A stretch of 64,000 nucleotides of DNA from Thiobacillus sp. UBA3361 (GCA_002360535.1 DEQR01000046.1:71271-135270), one strand, 5' to 3'. Counted from the first letter of the stretch, positions 7,943-16,950 are shown. Numbers and translations: made by a program. The notes: generated by a model from the letters alone, not told the origin.

Positions 7943-8794
7943 CTATTCGCCGGTGGCCACGGGACGCGACGGGTCGGTGATCCACTCGCTCCAGGAACCG
8001 GGGTAGAGTCGCGAGCCTGGCAGACCGGCAATCTCCATGGCCAGCAGGTTGTGGCAGGCGGTGACGCCTGAGCCGCACATGTGGATGACCTGCCAGGGCG
8101 CGCGGCCCTTGAGCAGGGCCTGGTAGTTTTCCCGCAAGGCCTCGGGCGGCAGGAAGGTACCGTCGATGTCCAGGTTTTCGTCGAAGGGCCAGTTGATGGC
8201 GCCGGGCACGTGGCCGGCCACCGGATCCAGCGGCTCGAATTCGCCTGTAAAGCGGCGATCGGGGCGGGCATCGATGATCATCGCGTTACCGATCTCTGAA
8301 GCCCGCAGCACGGCGGCGGAGGATTCCACCAGCGTCGGCTCTGGCAGGCAGGCGCAGTTGCCCTTGCGGGGCTGAGGAGGATCGGCGGTCACCGGTCGCA
8401 TCTGTTTCACCCAGCGCGGATAACCGCCGTCGAGCAAGGCCACCGCCGGATGGCCCAGCCAGCGGAGCAGCCACCACATGCGCACGGCCATGGCGCCGAA
8501 ACTGTCGTCGTAAACCACCACCTGTTTGTTGACCCCCACCCCCCAGGCGCACAGCTTGGCGGCCAGTGTCTTGGCGTCGGGCAGGGGATGGCGACCGGTT
8601 TGTCCCTCCACGACCGGGGCCGAGAGGTCCTCGTCCAGGTGGGCGTAACGGGCGCCGGGAATATGGCCCTTGAGATAGGCCTGCCGCCCGGCTTCCGGGT
8701 CGGTCAGGGTGAAGCGGCAGTCGAAGACGATCCAGTTGGGGTCGTCGAGATGCGCCGCCAGGTCCTCGGTGGAAACGATGGTGTTGATGTACAT
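7943..8794 (-). CDS. sseA: Two-domain rhodanese, 3-mercaptopyruvate sulfurtransferase type
   Basis: This 283-residue protein has two rhodanese domains (about 5-130 and 160-280). The N-terminal one is inactive. The C-terminal one carries the catalytic loop CGSGVTA with Cys240. The Ser/Gly loop is typical of mercaptopyruvate sulfurtransferases, whereas thiosulfate-specific rhodaneses usually have CRKGVT. The first-domain signature VFDCRFTLTDPEAGRQAYLK is intact. No signal peptide is seen, so it is cytosolic. It could feed persulfide sulfur into the sulfur relay of the neighbouring dsr genes. It follows the cysteine-less DsrC paralogue in the same orientation. Confidence 0.9.
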   Translation of the reverse strand: MYINTIVSTEDLAAHLDDPNWIVFDCRFTLTDPEAGRQAYLKGHIPGARYAHLDEDLSAPVVEGQTGRHPLPDAKTLAAKLCAWGVGVNKQVVVYDDSFGAMAVRMWWLLRWLGHPAVALLDGGYPRWVKQMRPVTADPPQPRKGNCACLPEPTLVESSAAVLRASEIGNAMIIDARPDRRFTGEFEPLDPVAGHVPGAINWPFDENLDIDGTFLPPEALRENYQALLKGRAPWQVIHMCGSGVTACHNLLAMEIAGLPGSRLYPGSWSEWITDPSRPVATGE

Positions 8795-8871
8795 GAGCCG
8801 TCAGCTTTCAGCAATCAGCTGTCAGCGCGAACCGATTCGGCTGATCGCTGACCGCTGATCGCTGATCGCAA
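8795..8871. repeat. Degenerate short-repeat intergenic element (TCAGC/GATCGCTGA units)
   Basis: The gap is built of near-copies: TCAGCTTTCAGCAATCAGC, then CTGATCGCTGACCGCTGATCGCTGATCGC. The TCAGC units of the left half face CTGA units in the right half, so it can fold on itself. A shorter relative with repeated ATCAG lies before dsrJ at 18931-18960. It separates two genes of the minus-strand unit and may affect how far it is co-transcribed. Confidence 0.6.
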
Positions 8872-9204
8872 TTAATAACCGCCCTTACCGAACGGCTTGG
8901 GCAGCCCGGCCACCTTGGAGGACTGGCGGTTGGGTTGCAGGGGGAACAGTTCGTACAGGCGCTTCTTCCAGTCGGTGCCGGGGTGCTCTTCGTCCATGCC
9001 GGCAACCATGTTGCGGAAATTGGGGGTGTGGCCGTCTTCCTGAAAGCGCTCGCGCATGAAACGGATCACCGTCCAGTGGTCGTCGGTCAGGGTGATGCCC
9101 TCGGACTCGGCGATGACGGGGGGAACGTCGTCGCTGTAATTGGCTTCGGTCAGAAAGCCTTCTTCATCCACTTCCAGTTCTTCGCCGTTAACCATATAGC
9201 CCAT
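8872..9204 (-). CDS. Cysteine-less DsrC/TusE-family paralogue (RspA-like)
   Basis: This 110-residue protein is collinear with the true DsrC at 14089-14424 (EVDEEGFL, DDHW, YELFP, GLPKP). Both sulfur-carrying cysteines are missing: the CysB position is Ser96 (QSSK instead of QACK), and the C-terminus reads GKGGY instead of GC plus one residue. It therefore cannot form the DsrC trisulfide. Family members without these cysteines have been proposed as regulatory (RspA). The ribosome site GGAGAGGAAACC is strong. A regulatory or scaffold role is inferred. Confidence 0.88.
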   Translation of the reverse strand: MGYMVNGEELEVDEEGFLTEANYSDDVPPVIAESEGITLTDDHWTVIRFMRERFQEDGHTPNFRNMVAGMDEEHPGTDWKKRLYELFPLQPNRQSSKVAGLPKPFGKGGY

Positions 9205-9254
9205 GGTTTCCTCTCCTTCGTTACGAGTTGCAGAAAAAATGACGACCGGGTCGG

Positions 9255-9908
9255 TCAGTCGATGGAAACTTCCTTGATCGATTTGTGGGGTACGAATATC
9301 CCGCAGCCGTATTGCCGGTACTTGCCCAAACCCACTTCCTGGACGGCCAGAGATTGGAGCAGGTCCACGTCGTGAAGCATCAAGCTGAAACCTGATACTT
9401 CGCCCTCGGGAAGCCGCATTTTACGTTGCCTGCCGCAGATCATGCCCGCCTTGATACCCATCTTTTCCAACTCCGCGGCCGCCTCGGCGAAGAACACGGC
9501 CTCATCGGCTGAGCCGGTGACCACGAAGGGGCTGTACAGGGTGGCATATGGTGTCAGCGGTCTCTCTTTCAACTTGCCCACCACGACCTCATCGGCGGAG
9601 GTGCGCAGGGTCCTGCCCTCCAGGGCGGCGGCGTCCGCCAGGCGCTCCACGGGCAGCCGCAGAACCAGCTTGACCCGTTTGTTGATCACCAGGTTGTCGT
9701 TGCGGCCGGTGGGCGCACCATGCACCGGATGCACGCCGAAACCGGGAATTTCGGCCAGCCAGGGCAGGTGCCGGGTCAGCTCCCGGAAAAGCTCGTAGCC
9801 GTGATCGGCCGGAATCTCGCCGGCGGACAAATCGAAGGCCAGGTCCTTGACCTTGGGCGCATAGTCAAAGGCCTTGATCCGCTCCCATTCAGGGTTGTAC
9901 ATCCTCAT
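9255..9908 (-). CDS. Stand-alone Cas6/Cmx6-like RAMP-fold protein
   Basis: This 217-residue protein resembles Cas6/Cmx6 of MYXAN-type CRISPR systems: the opening phrase VKDLAFDLSAGEIPADHGYELFR, HLPWLAEIPGFGVHP, and a glycine-rich loop near the C-terminus (GLGKYRQYGCGIFVP), as in RAMP RNA-binding proteins. No other cas gene and no repeat array occur in the window. It overlaps the stop of the 82-residue gene as ATGA, so the two are co-translated. Possible roles are RNA binding or processing, for example of the structured dsr transcript, or an unrelated use of the fold. Catalytic residues cannot be assigned with confidence. Confidence 0.72.
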   Translation of the reverse strand: MRMYNPEWERIKAFDYAPKVKDLAFDLSAGEIPADHGYELFRELTRHLPWLAEIPGFGVHPVHGAPTGRNDNLVINKRVKLVLRLPVERLADAAALEGRTLRTSADEVVVGKLKERPLTPYATLYSPFVVTGSADEAVFFAEAAAELEKMGIKAGMICGRQRKMRLPEGEVSGFSLMLHDVDLLQSLAVQEVGLGKYRQYGCGIFVPHKSIKEVSID

Positions 9909-10153
9909 TCATCACCCCCCGCGGTGTGCGGCCCGGCCTCGGCCGCCAAGGGCACGGCCCATTTCAGCATCTCCTCGGCCCAGAACTTCGCGGTCACCGG
10001 ATCGACATCGAAGATCGTGAACCGCGCCCCCCGCTCGCGGATGCGCAATCGCATCATGGGCGTGCCCCCCGCTTCGAAGCGCACTTCCTGGAGCTCAATC
10101 TCCTGGTTGCCGTAGGGATTGCGAAAGCGGGTCAGGGATGTGATCTGGTCCAT
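9905..10153 (-). CDS. Small unknown protein paired with the Cas6-like gene
   Basis: This is an 82-residue protein and the first gene of the minus-strand unit. It is probably a beta-rich small fold (RFRNPYGNQEIELQEVRFEAG, then MRLRIRERGARFTIFDVDP) with a C-terminal helix (AKFWAEEMLKWAVPLAAE). It has no cysteines, signal peptide or membrane segment. Its stop overlaps the next start by four bases, so it may be a partner of the Cas6-like protein. No function is known to me. Confidence 0.75.
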   Translation of the reverse strand: MDQITSLTRFRNPYGNQEIELQEVRFEAGGTPMMRLRIRERGARFTIFDVDPVTAKFWAEEMLKWAVPLAAEAGPHTAGGDE

Positions 10154-10166
10154 TAGGGATTAGAAT

Positions 10167-10185
10167 AATATGAGTTGCTCATATT
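10167..10185. promoter_or_regulatory. Inverted repeat AATATGAG-TTG-CTCATATT
   Basis: This is a perfect 8-base inverted repeat with a 3-base spacer, 14 bases upstream of the first gene of the minus-strand unit. The size and symmetry fit a dimeric repressor operator. The regulator is unknown. Confidence 0.55.
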
Positions 10186-10234
10186 CTCCGCCATGACCCT
10201 TAGGAGATTCGAGTGCCTGCTTGAGATAGTCTCT

Positions 10235-10254
10235 ACCTACCCGATCGGGTAGGT
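10235..10254. promoter_or_regulatory. Perfect 20-bp palindrome in the dsrA upstream region
   Basis: ACCTACCCGATCGGGTAGGT is fully self-complementary with no spacer. It lies about 165 bases before dsrA and about 80 bases before the divergent unit. Its central 12 bases, ACCCGATCGGGT, recur at the centre of the palindrome at 44754-44769 upstream of a cytochrome c gene. An operator shared by sulfur or electron-transport genes is inferred. Confidence 0.6.
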
Positions 10255-10420
10255 GGTAGCTACTCCTGCGAATACCCTGGTTACCCCATCGGAATGATGG
10301 CCTGCTCAATCAGGCCTCACTAATATGCCGACACATGACTCGTACAGGCAGGACGCCGGCGGGTAGTGCGGTAGCAAGTTGCGAGACTCGTTGATCCATA
10401 CCTCAACAAGGAGAGAACAG

Positions 10421-11722
10421 ATGGCCAAGCAGATGTACGACACCCCCAATCTGGACGAACTGGAAAAAGGCCCGTGGCCTTCTTTCGTCACCGGCCTCAA
10501 ACGTCTGGCCCAGGATAACGACATGATGGTCGATCTGCTCGGCCAGTTGGAAACCTCCTACAACACCCGCTTCGGCTACTGGAAAGGTGGCACCGTGGGC
10601 GTGGTGGGTTATGGTGGTGGCGTGATCCCCCGTTTCACCGAATTGAAGAATGCCGACGGCACTCCCAAATTCCCCGAAGCCGCCGAGTTCCACACCCTGC
10701 GCATCCAGCCCCCCGCCGGCATGCACTACACCTCCGACCTGTTGCGCCAGCTGTGCGATGCTTGGCTGGAAACGGGTGGCTCGGGCCTGATCGCCCTGCA
10801 TGGCCAGTCCGGCGACATCATGTTCCAGGGCATCAAGACAGCCGATGTGCAGCGCTCCTTCGACAAGATGAACGAGATGGGCTTCGATCTGGGTGGCGCC
10901 GGCCCCGCCCTGCGCACCTCCATGTCCTGCGTGGGTGCCGCCCGTTGCGAAATGTCCTGCTTCGACGAGGCCCGCGCCCTGCGCACCGTCATCAACAACA
11001 ACATTGATGACATGCACCGCCCCTCGCTGCCCTACAAATTCAAATTCAAGTTCTCCGGCTGCCCGAACGACTGCGTGAACTCCATTCAGCGTTCCGACAT
11101 GGCCACCATCGGCACCTGGCGCGACAGCATCCGCGCCGACGAAAGGCTGGCCCGCGAGTGGATGGCCGGCCACAGCATGGAAGACCTGATCAACATGGTC
11201 GTCAACATGTGTCCCACCCGTGCCATCCAGCTGACCAAGAACGACGGCGCCGCCACCAAGGAAGGCGTCACTAAGGTGGCCGTGTCCGATGCCAACTGCA
11301 TCGAGATCGACAACCACAACTGCGTGCGCTGCATGCACTGCCTGAACGTCATGCCCGGCGCCCTGCTGCCCGGCAGCGACAAAGGCGTCACCATCCTGGT
11401 GGGCGGCAAGAGCGTGCTGAAGATCGGCGCCACCATGGGCACCGTGGTGATCCCGTTCATGAAGCTGGAATCCGACGAGGACTTCGAGAAGCTGAACGAC
11501 CTATCCCGCAACATCCTGGACTTCTTCGCCGAGAACGCCCTGGAGCACGAGCGCACCGGCGAGATGATCGAGCGCATCGGCTTGGTTAACTTCCTGGATG
11601 GGCTGGATCTGGAGGTGGATCCGAACATGATCCTCCATCCCCGCACCAACCCCTACGTGCGCACCGACGGCTGGGACGAAGAGGCCGAGAAGTGGTTCGA
11701 GCGTAAGCAGGCCGCCGCCTGA
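10421..11722 (+). CDS. dsrA: Dissimilatory sulfite reductase, alpha subunit (oxidative type)
   Basis: This is a 433-residue protein. With DsrB it oxidises sulfur bound to DsrC to sulfite in the cytoplasm, using siroheme coupled to a [4Fe-4S] cluster. The ATG at 10421 was preferred to an upstream in-frame start because AAGGAG precedes it. The cofactor cysteines lie in CVGAARCEMSC (from about 170) and FSGCPNDC (about 210). The inserted ferredoxin domain is around 290 (CIEIDNHNCVRCMHC) with NMCPTRAIQ before it. The oxidative direction is inferred from the neighbouring dsrEFH and dsrL. It is the first gene of the dsr operon. Confidence 0.98.
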   Translation: MAKQMYDTPNLDELEKGPWPSFVTGLKRLAQDNDMMVDLLGQLETSYNTRFGYWKGGTVGVVGYGGGVIPRFTELKNADGTPKFPEAAEFHTLRIQPPAGMHYTSDLLRQLCDAWLETGGSGLIALHGQSGDIMFQGIKTADVQRSFDKMNEMGFDLGGAGPALRTSMSCVGAARCEMSCFDEARALRTVINNNIDDMHRPSLPYKFKFKFSGCPNDCVNSIQRSDMATIGTWRDSIRADERLAREWMAGHSMEDLINMVVNMCPTRAIQLTKNDGAATKEGVTKVAVSDANCIEIDNHNCVRCMHCLNVMPGALLPGSDKGVTILVGGKSVLKIGATMGTVVIPFMKLESDEDFEKLNDLSRNILDFFAENALEHERTGEMIERIGLVNFLDGLDLEVDPNMILHPRTNPYVRTDGWDEEAEKWFERKQAAA

Positions 11723-11735
11723 ACAACCCCTGGTA

Positions 11736-11763
11736 GGGAGGCCACCGTCATCGGCGGCTTCCC
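11736..11763 (+). other. Intercistronic hairpin between dsrA and dsrB
   Basis: GGGAGGCC (11736-11743) pairs with GGCTTCCC (11756-11763), with one G-U pair and a 12-base loop. No T-run follows. It may be an RNA processing or stability element. Confidence 0.45.
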
Positions 11764-11809
11764 GAAAAGCGAATATTGGTATCCTGATCTCACTTAGTTG
11801 GAGACAAGC

Positions 11810-12883
11810 ATGGCTGAAAGGACTCACGAGACCATCGAATCCGGCGCGCCGGACCCGATGCCCTACATGCACCCGGTGATGAAGAACAACTACGGCAAGT
11901 GGGTGTTCCATTCCCATCCCAAGCCGGGCGTGCTGTATCACCGCGCCGAGAACGGCGAGGAAATCTGGACCGTCAAGGCCGGCACCCAGCGCCAGATGGA
12001 CCATTACACCGTACGCAAACTGGCCGACATCGCCGACCAGTTCGGTGACGGCTATGTGCGCTTCACCACCCGTTCCAACATCGAGTACATGGTCAGTGAC
12101 AAGGCCAAGGTGGAGCCCTTGATCAAGGCCCTGACCGAAAACGGTTTCCCCATCGGCGGCACCGCTAATTCGGTGTCCATGATCGCCCACACCCAGGGCT
12201 GGCTGCACTGTGACATCCCCGGCACCGACGCCTCGGGCGCGGTCAAGGCCCTGATGGACGAGCTGTATCACGATTTCGTGAACTGCGAGATGCCCAATCG
12301 GGTCAAGCTGTCCACCTCCTGCTGCGAGATCAACTGCGGCGGCCAGGCCGACATCGCCATCGTCATCCAACACACCAAGCCGCCCAAGATCAACCACGAT
12401 CTGGTGGCCAACGTCTGCGAGCGTCCTTCCGTCGTCGCCCGCTGCCCGGTCGCGGCCATCCGTCCCGCCCTGGTGAACGGCAAGCCCTCCCTGGAAGTCG
12501 ATGAGAAGAAGTGCATCTGCTGCGGTGCTTGCTTCCCCCCCTGCCCGCCCATGCAGATCAACGATCCAGAGCATTCCAAGCTGGCCATCTGGGTTGGCGG
12601 CAAGAATTCCAACGCCCGTTCGCGCCCGACCTTCCACAAGCTGGTCGCTTCCGGCCTGCCCAACAACGCCCCCCGTTGGCCCGAGGTCAGCGCCGTGGTC
12701 AAGAAGATCCTGGCCACCTACAAGGCCGATGGCCGTCCGTGGGAGCGTATGAACGACTGGATCGACCGTATCGGTTGGCCCGCGTTCTTCGAGAAGACCG
12801 GTCTGCCGTTCACCAAGTACCACATCGACAACTGGCGTGGTGCCCGGAACAGCCTGAACGCTTCCGCTCACATCCGCTTCTGA
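11810..12883 (+). CDS. dsrB: Dissimilatory sulfite reductase, beta subunit
   Basis: This 357-residue protein forms the alpha2beta2 enzyme with DsrA. The start at 11810 has GGAG upstream, and an in-frame TTG 12 bases earlier was rejected. The catalytic cluster and siroheme region is STSCCEINCGG near residue 168, followed by CPVAAIRP. The ferredoxin domain is CICCGACFPPC near 235. DsrB carries the functional siroheme ligands in known enzymes. A strong hairpin follows the stop, separating dsrAB from dsrEFH. Confidence 0.98.
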   Translation: MAERTHETIESGAPDPMPYMHPVMKNNYGKWVFHSHPKPGVLYHRAENGEEIWTVKAGTQRQMDHYTVRKLADIADQFGDGYVRFTTRSNIEYMVSDKAKVEPLIKALTENGFPIGGTANSVSMIAHTQGWLHCDIPGTDASGAVKALMDELYHDFVNCEMPNRVKLSTSCCEINCGGQADIAIVIQHTKPPKINHDLVANVCERPSVVARCPVAAIRPALVNGKPSLEVDEKKCICCGACFPPCPPMQINDPEHSKLAIWVGGKNSNARSRPTFHKLVASGLPNNAPRWPEVSAVVKKILATYKADGRPWERMNDWIDRIGWPAFFEKTGLPFTKYHIDNWRGARNSLNASAHIRF

Positions 12884-12894
12884 TCCTCGCGTCG

Positions 12895-12913
12895 CCCCGG
12901 GCCATGCCCGGGG
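12895..12913 (+). other. Strong hairpin after dsrB
   Basis: CCCCGGGC pairs perfectly with GCCCGGGG around the loop CAT. No T-run follows, so transcription probably continues. A stop for 3'-exonucleases that stabilises dsrAB mRNA is a reasonable reading. Confidence 0.6.
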
Positions 12914-12951
12914 TAGTGGACAATCAGTTAATCGGAGTTAGGGATACATAA

Positions 12952-13344
12952 ATGAAGATCGGTATTTTGGTAAACGAAGGGCCTTACCAGCATCAGGCGT
13001 CCGATTCCGCCTATATGTTCGCCAAGGCCGCCATCGCCAAGGGCCACGAGATTTTTCGCGTGTTCTTCTACCACGACGGCGTCAACAACGCCTCGCGCCT
13101 GACCGCGCCGCCCACCGACGACCGCAACGTCGTCAACCGCTGGAGCCAGCTCGCCCAGGACCACAACATCGACATGGTGGTGTGCATCGCCGCCGCGCAG
13201 CGCCGCGGCATGATGGACGACAACGAGGCCAAGCGTCAGGGCAAGGACGCCAGCAACATCGCCCCGGCCTTCCGCATCTCCGGCCTGGGTCAATTGGTCG
13301 AGGCCGGCATCCAGTGCGATCGCCTGGTGACTTTCGGTGATTAA
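12952..13344 (+). CDS. dsrE: DsrE, sulfur-carrier subunit of DsrEFH
   Basis: This 130-residue protein is the subunit of the DsrE2F2H2 complex that receives sulfur (from TusA in studied species) and passes it to DsrC. The active cysteine is present at position 78 (VVCIAAAQRRG), matching the catalytic Cys78 of Allochromatium DsrE. Its presence marks the sulfur-oxidising kind of dsr cluster. dsrF follows after 11 bases. Confidence 0.97.
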   Translation: MKIGILVNEGPYQHQASDSAYMFAKAAIAKGHEIFRVFFYHDGVNNASRLTAPPTDDRNVVNRWSQLAQDHNIDMVVCIAAAQRRGMMDDNEAKRQGKDASNIAPAFRISGLGQLVEAGIQCDRLVTFGD

Positions 13345-13355
13345 GGGGATTTGAG

Positions 13356-13748
13356 ATGACCGACGAAATGGATATGGAAGAAGGCGGCGTCGTCAAAAAG
13401 TTCATGTTCGTGAACCGCAAGGCCCCCTACGGCACCATCTACGCGCTGGAAAGCCTGGAGGTGGTGCTGATCAGCGCCGCGTTCGAACAGGACGTGAGCC
13501 TGGCCTTCGTGGATGACGGCGTCTATCAGCTGATGAAGAACGTCAACACCGACGGCATCGAGATGAAGAGCTTCTCCAAGACCTACCGGGCACTGGAAGG
13601 CTACGACATCGAGAAGCTGTACGTGGAGAAGGAGTCCATGGAGGCCCGCGGCCTAACCGAGGACGACCTGATCGTGGACGTGCAAGTCATCAGCCAGTCC
13701 GAAATGGGCGACCTGATGAACGAGCAGGACGTGGTCCTGAGCTTCTGA
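13356..13748 (+). CDS. dsrF: DsrF, subunit of the DsrEFH sulfur-transfer complex
   Basis: This 130-residue protein has the DsrE-like fold: KKFMFVNRKAPYGTIYALESLEVVL, then FVDDGVYQL. As is usual for DsrF it has no catalytic cysteine and acts as a structural partner. The ribosome site AAGGGG precedes the ATG. It is the second gene of the E-F-H triplet, with dsrH following 16 bases downstream. Confidence 0.96.
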   Translation: MTDEMDMEEGGVVKKFMFVNRKAPYGTIYALESLEVVLISAAFEQDVSLAFVDDGVYQLMKNVNTDGIEMKSFSKTYRALEGYDIEKLYVEKESMEARGLTEDDLIVDVQVISQSEMGDLMNEQDVVLSF

Positions 13749-13764
13749 CCGGAGGACAAGCTAA

Positions 13765-14064
13765 ATGCTGCACATCGTTAACAAGTCCCCCAGCGATCGC
13801 AACAGCGTCGATACCTGCCTGGGTCATGTGAAGCCCGGCTCCGCCGTGCTGTTCATCGAAGACGCGGTCTATGCCGCAACCAAGGGTACCGTCGCCGAGG
13901 CCAAGGTCAAGGCTGTCATGCCAGGCGTGGCGGTGTATGTGCTGGAACCCGACCTAAATGCCCGCGGCATGCAAGGCCGTGTGCTGGATGGGGTGAAATT
14001 GGTGGATTACGGCGGTTTTGTGGATCTGGTCACGGAACACAGCACCTGTCAGTCCTGGTTGTAA
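13765..14064 (+). CDS. dsrH: DsrH, subunit of the DsrEFH sulfur-transfer complex
   Basis: This 99-residue protein belongs to the TusB/DsrH family: MLHIVNKSP at the start, DTCLGHVKPGSAVLFIEDAVY, and a C-terminal TEHSTCQSWL typical of the family. The cysteine in DTCLGH is the conserved one. The ribosome site GGAGG is clear. It completes the complex with DsrE and DsrF. Confidence 0.96.
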   Translation: MLHIVNKSPSDRNSVDTCLGHVKPGSAVLFIEDAVYAATKGTVAEAKVKAVMPGVAVYVLEPDLNARGMQGRVLDGVKLVDYGGFVDLVTEHSTCQSWL

Positions 14065-14088
14065 CCTGTAAACAAAGGAGTTAACGCT

Positions 14089-14424
14089 ATGCCTATGGTA
14101 GAAGTTGCCGGCAAATCTTTCGAAGTCGACGAGGAAGGCTACCTGACCAACCTGGCTGATTGGGACGAGAACATCGCCAAGTATCTGGCCCAGGAAGAAA
14201 AGGTCGAGATGGGTGATGACCATTGGGAAATCATCAACTTCCTGCGCGAGTACTACAACGAGTACCAGATCGCCCCCGCGATCCGCGTGCTGACCAAGGC
14301 CGTAGCCAAGAAGCTGGGGCCGGACAAGGGCAACAACAAGTACCTGTACGAACTGTTCCCCTACGGTCCCGCCAAGCAGGCCTGCAAGATCGCCGGCCTG
14401 CCCAAGCCGACCGGCTGCATCTAA
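14089..14424 (+). CDS. dsrC: DsrC, sulfur-carrier protein with both active cysteines
   Basis: This 111-residue protein is the substrate-carrying partner of DsrAB and DsrK. Both functional cysteines are present: Cys99 (QACK) and the penultimate Cys110 (GLPKPTGCI). Sulfur from DsrEFH loaded on the C-terminal cysteine is oxidised by DsrAB, and the trisulfide or disulfide state is handled by DsrK. The ribosome site AAAGGAG is strong. It is followed by two RNA hairpins, in keeping with the high expression known for dsrC. A cysteine-less paralogue lies at 8872-9204. Confidence 0.98.
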   Translation: MPMVEVAGKSFEVDEEGYLTNLADWDENIAKYLAQEEKVEMGDDHWEIINFLREYYNEYQIAPAIRVLTKAVAKKLGPDKGNNKYLYELFPYGPAKQACKIAGLPKPTGCI

Positions 14425-14469
14425 ACCGCGCTCGCCCCGAGGGAGCACGCCTCTTTCGGGAACGGCCGG

Positions 14470-14489
14470 CCCGGCTGGAAACAGCCGGG
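14470..14489 (+). other. Hairpin with GAAA tetraloop after dsrC
   Basis: CCCGGCTG pairs with CAGCCGGG across a GAAA (GNRA-type) loop, 46 bases after the dsrC stop. There is no T-run. This is a very stable RNA structure suited to stabilising the upstream message or to attenuation before dsrM. Confidence 0.65.
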
Positions 14490-14547
14490 AGTCGAGAGTT
14501 GACAGGGCCAACGTGGCTTGTCATGGGCTGTTGTCGCCTCTCGACTC
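14489..14547 (+). other. Second inverted repeat between dsrC and dsrM
   Basis: GAGTCGAGAG (14489-14498) is perfectly complementary to CTCTCGACTC (14538-14547), with a 39-base loop. Together with the preceding tetraloop hairpin it fills the dsrC-dsrM gap. It may be a repeat element or part of a processing site. Confidence 0.55.
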
Positions 14548-14576
14548 TCACACCCTACAGCGCGTAAGAGGAACGG

Positions 14577-15314
14577 ATGACCACCCTGACGGTTTTCTAC
14601 ATCGGTTTGTTCTACATAGCGGCGATCATCTTCTTCGGTGGCCTGGCTTACCGTATCTATGAGTACAGCCGCACCCCGGCCCCGCTGAACATTCCCACCA
14701 CCCCGGCCCCCACCACCGCCGGCGGCGTCGTGGTGCGCATGGCACGAGAGGTGGTGTTGTTCGAGAGCCTGTTCAAGTCCAACAAGTGGATCTGGGTGTT
14801 CGGTTGGCTTTTCCATGTGGGCATGGCCGTCGTGCTATTGCGGCATTTCCGTTACTTCCAGGAGCCGGTCTGGTTCTGGGTCGAATTCATCCAGCCCTAC
14901 GGCAAGTACGCCAGTTTTGCCATGGTGGCCGGCCTGGCCGGGTTGTGGGCGCGCCGTTTCATGGTGGATCGGGTGCGCTACATTTCCACCCCTTCCGACC
15001 ATCTCATGCTGGCCCTGCTGCTGGGCATCGCCCTGTCCGGGATGATGATGACCTTCGTCGCCCACACCGACATCGTCGCCCTCAAGGCCTTTGCCCTGGG
15101 CCTGCTGACCTTCGACTGGCACCCGCTTCCCGCCGACCCGGTCCTGCTCGCGCACCTGACCCTGGTGGCCGTGCTGATGATCATCTTTCCGGTCAGCAAG
15201 CTGCTGCACGCCCCCGGTATCTTCTTCAGCCCCAGCCGCAACCAGGTGGATAACCCGCGTGACCGACGCCACATCGCACCCTGGGCTCAGGCCTTGGAAC
15301 GCGACAACGCGTAA
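14577..15314 (+). CDS. dsrM: DsrM, cytochrome b-type membrane subunit of DsrMKJOP
   Basis: This 245-residue protein is an integral membrane protein with about five or six hydrophobic segments, related to NarI. Histidines suited to binding two b hemes are visible (WLFHVGMAVVLLRHFRYF, then LLAHLTLV and KLLHAPGIFF). It exchanges electrons between the quinone pool and DsrK on the cytoplasmic side. RBS AGAGG precedes the ATG. Confidence 0.96.
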   Translation: MTTLTVFYIGLFYIAAIIFFGGLAYRIYEYSRTPAPLNIPTTPAPTTAGGVVVRMAREVVLFESLFKSNKWIWVFGWLFHVGMAVVLLRHFRYFQEPVWFWVEFIQPYGKYASFAMVAGLAGLWARRFMVDRVRYISTPSDHLMLALLLGIALSGMMMTFVAHTDIVALKAFALGLLTFDWHPLPADPVLLAHLTLVAVLMIIFPVSKLLHAPGIFFSPSRNQVDNPRDRRHIAPWAQALERDNA

Positions 15315-15355
15315 TCCGACTCCGGCGAAGCAACGAACAGAGATTAGGAGCAAGC

Positions 15356-16885
<1,530 letters not shown>

Positions 16886-16950
16886 GGCGGGTAACCGCGC
16901 AATCGTGAAAGCGCGGGCAACCGCACGAATTTGACGATAGGAGAGCGAAG

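Noticed and set aside
9255..10420. CRISPR array near the Cas6-like gene
   Set aside because: No regularly spaced direct repeats were seen here or elsewhere in the window. The palindromes present are single copies.
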